Made by a program: the position numbers and the translations under genes
Notes under the pieces: model-generated
What the model was told of the DNA's origin: nothing
The model's database searches: none
What the model saw: only the letters and a program-made list of their open reading frames with translations
Shown: one piece after another, positions 60,025 through 64,000 of the stretch
Layout of the letters: every line of letters begins with the position of its first letter
How positions within the stretch are numbered: position 1 is the stretch's first letter
From: Metaphire vulgaris
Taxonomy: Eukaryota > Annelida > Clitellata > Crassiclitellata > Megascolecidae
Assembly: GCA_018105865.1 (NCBI GenBank)
Contig: CM030832.1
Location: 19,473,519 to 19,537,518 of the forward strand
Direction of reading: 5' to 3'
Length of the DNA stretch: 64,000 nucleotides

Positions 60025-60560
60025 CTACCGTATTTTCACGCATATACCGCACACACGTGTATACCGCACACACGCGTATAACGCGCGGTTTTGGATAGTT
60101 TGTTTAAAAAAAGTTGCATAGCACGCACATGTATATAGCGCTCGCACGTATATAGCGCTCGCACATATATAGCGTGCAGAACGGGAATGTAAGTTGCTGC
60201 CGAGTATAAGTTGCCGTACCAACCGGAAATTACCGGTAACCTCTTATTAAAACGGGTATTAAGTACTGATTGCACTTAAAAAGACGCTGTCAAATGCATA
60301 TAATGCATAACAAATTGCGTAATAAATGAAGTACAAAAGTCTGGTGTTGTTTGTTTTAAATTGCGTATAGCGCTCTTTCATTAACAAATCCAAGTTATCT
60401 AGCTATTTTGTTAGCGAATTCGTTGCTTTGTGCTCATTCGTTAGCAAATTCTAGATATTTAGCGCTCTTTTGTTAGCAAATTCGTTATTTAGCGTCTAGC
60501 CACTTAACGCTCTTTCATTAGAAAATTCGTTATTTACGATCTTTCGTCTGAACTCTGAAG
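60025..60560 (+). mobile_element. TA-target TIR element, 5' part (relative of 32630-35290)
   Basis: TACCGTATTTTCACGCATAT starts it, then the same sub-terminal TATACCGCACACACG repeats and interior as 32630-33720 without the GTC array. It loses similarity near 60560. No right TIR. Confidence 0.85.
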
Positions 60561-60855
60561 ATCAAAGGCCTCAAGCAGAAACTGTGTTCACATCACAAGA
60601 GAAAGAATCACGAATGAAACTTAAAAGATCAGTTTGTTTCTTAATTGTGAAAAATCGGCTGTGAAATTAATTAAATAACTTGAATTGATGGCGACTTAGA
60701 CCCTTGGAACGAATGACTTCTTCTGTAGCGCTAATATGAAAGCAAGAAAGCCTTCAGGGCCACTTTTCATTTAAATCCTGGAAAAGTCTGCGGGCCACAA
60801 AAAAACCGCCGGCGGGCCACTAGTGGCCCGCGGGCCATGGGTTGTGCACCCCTGC
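60561..60855. mobile_element. hAT right end
   Basis: Ends GGGCCATGGGTTGTGCACCCCTG at about 60833-60855, matching the end of the element at 55790-56405. A perfect palindrome GGGCCACTAGTGGCCC lies just inside. No left end identified. Confidence 0.6.
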
Positions 60856-60935
60856 TCTAGAACCACATTTTACCCTTCGCAGCTTAACGCTGCTACCAAT
60901 CTATGGACGCGTAAGCGATGAACGGCTTGGTTGGC

Positions 60936-61045
60936 CGCCGGCACCACGGCTAGATTCCGGGATGGTCACCCATCCAAGCACTAATCGCGCTCGACGTTGC
61001 TTAACTTCGGTGTTCTGACGGGAACCAATCACACAGCGCCAAGTA
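60936..61045 (-). pseudogene. 5S rRNA-like sequence (5S pseudogene or 5S-derived SINE head)
   Basis: On the minus strand it reads GGTTCCCGTCAGAACACCG, AAGTTAAGCAACGTCGAGCG, CGATTAGTGCTTGGATGGG and TGACCATCCCGGAATCTAGC. These are the core and internal promoter (A box, IE, C box) of eukaryotic 5S rRNA. The 5' strand of helix I is not convincing, and the last ~20 bases differ from a typical 5S end. A functional gene is therefore unlikely. No T-run terminator follows immediately. Confidence 0.75.
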
Positions 61046-61049
61046 GGTC

Positions 61050-61363
61050 GGTAGGTTGTTAAGACAACTGGTTTTTAAGGACCGGTTAACCGTTCAAAAA
61101 AAGACCGGTTAACCGGTTAACCGCTCGTTAGCGGCAGTCTGGTGTTGTGCCAACATCAAAGCACTTTGATGCCACCGGCGCCTATGACGGCATCCTGCGC
61201 GGCTACATCAAAGCGCTTTCATGCCACCGGCGCCTATGCTGGCGTCCTGCATGGCTACAACAAAGCGTTTTGATGTTTTCAATTTGAAATTATGGTTAAC
61301 CAATCAAGGTTAAAAGGACCGGTCCTTGCTCTTAGGACCGGTTAACCGTTAACAACCTTAAGT
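61050..61363. repeat. TIR-like element with ACCGGTTAACCG motifs
   Basis: AGGTTGTTAAG...AAGGACCGGTTAACCG on the left is inverted on the right (AGGACCGGTTAACCGTTAACAACCT). Inside, a ~66-bp unit with ATCAAAGC, TGCCACCGGCGCCTATG and GCATCCTGCGCGGCTAC repeats about two times. No clear target duplication. Confidence 0.65.
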
Positions 61364-61740
61364 GAAACTAATAGATTTTTGCATGATGTATATAAATAAA
61401 TAACTTTAAAATTTAAGTATCATGCAAGGCTTATACACAAGCTGCAACAAAGTGGAAGAGGAGTGGGAGAGGTAATACCTTTCACTGTGGGAAGGCACAT
61501 GCACTGGTCCTCACCACTCCCAGGGAAAAAGGACGAACAATACATAGCCTCTCCTTTTGCTAAGACCATACATGTGTGACAAAGAGCCACACCCTTTAGG
61601 TCTAGGAGGTGCCACTATTATTAACAAAACACATGGAATCTAGACTTGACTAGTCAATAAAAAGTCCTGGGTATATGGGCAGCAGCACTATCCAGTAATG
61701 GACAGAGGCTATAGGAGTATAGGTGATTGACATCAGAAAG
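61364..61740. other. no gene; LINE 5'-UTR-like
   Basis: Contains GGAGTGGGAGAGG, CTCACCACTCCCAGGGAAAA and ATCCAGTAATGGACAG, reminiscent of RTE-type LINE leader sequence. No ORF. Confidence 0.35.
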
Positions 61741-63149
61741 GTTCCGTCACAGACATGTAGGGTCATGGGTGTAGCATCTTTAATGGCCAAAGAACTGCAA
61801 AATGTGAGTAAACCCAAACAGAAAATCCGACAGAAGGCAAGGGCAAACCACTGCTGTATGTGCCAAATAAACCATAGGCAAAATTTTATGAAAGAAAGCT
61901 AATAGCATAAAGAGGAAAACTCGGAGACTCTTGTCCGGTAGGATGTCACAGGGAGCAGGTGAAACCCAACCATCAACCAGCAACTGCATGCAATACAAAC
62001 GAAAGTGTGTGGAAACAAAGAAGACCATTATTATTATTATTATTTATTACATAGTTGCTAACGCACATTAAGTCATTCACTAAGTGAAGAATCATAAGTG
62101 CGGGGTGAGTCACGTGACCTAAACAATGTAGGTTAAACTGCAGAGTACAGTTTTCAGTCGGAGTTTAACACTAGAAGGACGGGATTGGTCAAATTCACTG
62201 CTGGCGGACTTTGAACTGTTATAATTTTAGTAATATTTGGAGTTAAGTTATAATTTTTTATGACTTTTACTATTTTTCTGAGAAAGGTTCCGTCACAGAC
62301 ATGTAGGGTCATGGGTGTAGCATCTTTAATGGCCAAAGAACTGCAAAATGTGAGTAAACCCAAACAGAAAATCCGACAGAAGGCAAAGGCAAACCACTGC
62401 TGTATGTGCCAAATAAACCATAGGCAAAATTTTATGAAAGAAAGCTAATAGCATAAAGAGGAAAACTCGGAGACTCTTGTCCGGTAGGATGTCACAGGGA
62501 GCAGGTGAAACCCAACCATCAACCAGCAACTGCATGCAATACAAACGAAAATGTGTGGAAACAAAGAAGACCATTATTATTATTATTATTTATTAGTTGC
62601 TAACGCACATTAAGTCATTCACTAAGTGAAGAATCATAAGTGCGGGTGAGTCACGTGACCTAAACAATGTAGGTTAAACTGCAGAGTACAGTTTTCAGTC
62701 GGAGTTTAACACTAGAAGGACGGGATTGGTCAAATTCACTGCTGGCGGACTTTGAACTGTTATAATTTTAGTAATATTTGGAGTTAAGTTATAATTTTTT
62801 ATGACTTTTACTATTTTTCTGAGAAAGGTTCCGTCACAGACATGTAGGGTCATGGGTGTAGCATCTTTAATGGCCAAAGAACTGCAAAATGTGAGTAAAC
62901 CCAAACAGAAAATCCGACAGAAGGCAAAGGCAAACCACTGCTGTATGTGCCAAATAAACCATAGGCAAAATTTTATGAAAGAAAGCTAATAGCATAAAGA
63001 GGAAAACTCGGAGACTCTTGTCCGGTAGGATGTCACAGGGAGCAGGTGAAACCCAACCATCAACCAGCAACTGCATGCAATACAAACGAAAGTGTGTGGA
63101 AACAAAGAAGACCATTATTATTATTATTATTTATTACATAGTTGCTAAC
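61741..63149. repeat. 541-546-bp tandem repeat, ~2.6 units
   Basis: GTTCCGTCACAGACATGTAG begins units at 61741, 62287 and 62828. The third is cut near 63149. Units are almost identical, so the array is young. Each has an (ATT)n tract (e.g. 62031-62043) and ends with TGACTTTTACTATTTTTCTG. Identical small ORFs in each unit are not coding evidence. Confidence 0.95.
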
Positions 63150-63840
63150 GATGATACAAATACGGGTATAAAATATTGCATGTACTTGACTTACGACTCA
63201 TTATACCTAGAAGGACGGTTGGGGTCAAAATGACCACCACTGAATATTAAACACTTTGAACAAATTGTAGCAGAATTACTTTGCAAGTACAGGTTCAACA
63301 GTGCAGACAAGACTGTGAACATCAATTAGATTATCACAAGAAAGTGATGTTAGTAGTGTCAGGTGGCTAAATGTGAAGGAAATAAGACTCATGAACAGTG
63401 TCAGAGGCAGTGGCATGCCAACAGTGTTGTAGTTCGGGGCAAAGTAAACGTGGATGCCCACGCCACCTCAGTATTAGGTGTTGACGAGCAAAAAAGGTCG
63501 TCAAGTCAATTTGGACGCACCCATCTTGTGGATGGATGCCCCATCTGGTGGGTGGATGCCCGCAGATGGTTGGTGGATGCCCCATCTGGTGGATGCACTC
63601 ATCTGATAGAGGCCACATCTAATGGATGTCCCCCTCTTACAACTCTTAACACCCAACTCTTCATTACAATAAATGCCTTACACCGTCCTGATGCCACACA
63701 TAACAATGGTCACGCTAACAGTAAATATCTTGTTTTTCTCACCATCTCACATATAGACACATTTTCAAAAGAGAGTATAGAGTTTATATGCAATTGTTAT
63801 ATATTAAAATCAAATTATTTTAACTAAATATTTTTTAGAT
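63150..63840. repeat. short minisatellite and hairpin
   Basis: A GGTGGATGCCCCATCTG-type unit repeats about four times at 63527-63605. TTGACGA/TCGTCAA with a 10-base loop GCAAAAAAGG is at 63481-63504. No gene seen. Confidence 0.7.
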
Positions 63841-63845
63841 CAACC

Positions 63846-63962
63846 ATGGCTACTCTAGACCAAGGAAAGAAACGAAAACAAGAAATATTGGCAGCAGCGT
63901 CGTCTGGATTGCACAAGTTTCTACGTTTGGATATATCAAGAATTCTAAAAAGAAACAGCTGA
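63846..63962 (+). CDS. possible first exon or short ORF (unrecognised)
   Basis: ATG in a strong context (CAACCATGG) opens MATLDQGKKRKQEILAAASS, GLHKFLRLDISRILKRNS, then TGA. A good acceptor-like TATTTTTTAG ends 7 bases before it. A Lys/Arg-rich start of this type occurs in zinc-finger MYM/hAT-like transposase proteins, but no domain is visible in 38 codons and the window ends here. Confidence 0.25.
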   Translation: MATLDQGKKRKQEILAAASSGLHKFLRLDISRILKRNS

Positions 63963-64000
63963 CACAAGCCAAATACTGGTAGTTTCTTTGTCAATTTCAA

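Noticed and set aside
61780..63115. Repeated 82-, 69- and 62-codon ORFs
   Set aside because: They recur only because the 541-bp unit is tandemly repeated; no domain and no independent support.
56820..64000. Upstream CDC40 exons
   Set aside because: I looked for the expected WD40 segment before [10 protein letters not shown] on the minus strand and found no match; the exon probably lies outside the window.
1..64000. tRNA genes
   Set aside because: I did not see a cloverleaf with A and B boxes anywhere; a covariance-model scan would be decisive.

Overview
The window reads as nuclear DNA of an invertebrate metazoan. It has spliced genes with canonical GT..AG introns, AT-rich intergenic DNA with long (TA)n and (ATT)n runs, and an unusually dense layer of Mag/SURL-like Ty3/Gypsy, L2/CR1-like and RTE-like LINE, hAT, piggyBac-like and TA-target elements. 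The phylum cannot be settled from the sequence alone. The element mix would fit an echinoderm, hemichordate, cephalochordate or lophotrochozoan.

The main host gene is CDC40 (pre-mRNA processing factor 17, PRP17), on the minus strand. Six consecutive 3' exons lie at 56672-56819, 53045-53160, 42783-42916, 36089-36165, 29481-29625 and 26623-26800. They join in phase into the C-terminal 265 residues, which hold the WD40 propeller, and end in TAA. The N-terminal half was not found and is probably beyond 64000. The gene body covers at least 30 kb because its introns are packed with nested transposons. Inside the last intron, on the same strand, is a compact ORF (28128-28499). It has a signal peptide, a KR cleavage site, a 25-residue candidate peptide followed by Gly-Arg, and a polyadenylation signal 17 bases after the stop. 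It looks like a small secreted peptide precursor and may be of CRH/DH44 type.

Region by region. 1-7500: a dispersed repeat with a 62-bp minisatellite, then a complete but frameshifted Ty3/Gypsy element (1924-6564, TSD GGCCC) lying between two GGCCAAGG minisatellites. 7500-12000: a minus-strand LINE split by a plus-strand LINE, microsatellites, and a second copy of the 5' repeat carrying a hAT MITE. 12000-15900: no convincing gene; a GC-rich repeat stretch and a long-TIR element with a decayed C2H2 finger. 15912-20608: a second complete Gypsy element on the minus strand (TSD AGTCG). 20600-26300: a hAT MITE and a run of L2/CR1-like LINE fragments, one split by a hAT carrying a transposase C-terminus. 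26600-56820: CDC40 exons and their transposon-filled introns. These introns include a 2.66-kb TA-target element inserted in a LINE and itself hit by two hAT MITEs, a nearly intact 667-codon LINE ORF, a hAT inserted in the end of another hAT, an LTR-gag fragment, and a foldback with a telomere-like loop. 57000-64000: a LINE split by two hAT elements, a BED-finger exon, a 5S rRNA-like sequence, a 541-bp tandem repeat, and a possible first exon on the plus strand.

Most element boundaries are supported by target-site duplications read directly in the sequence, so relative insertion order can be stated for many of them.
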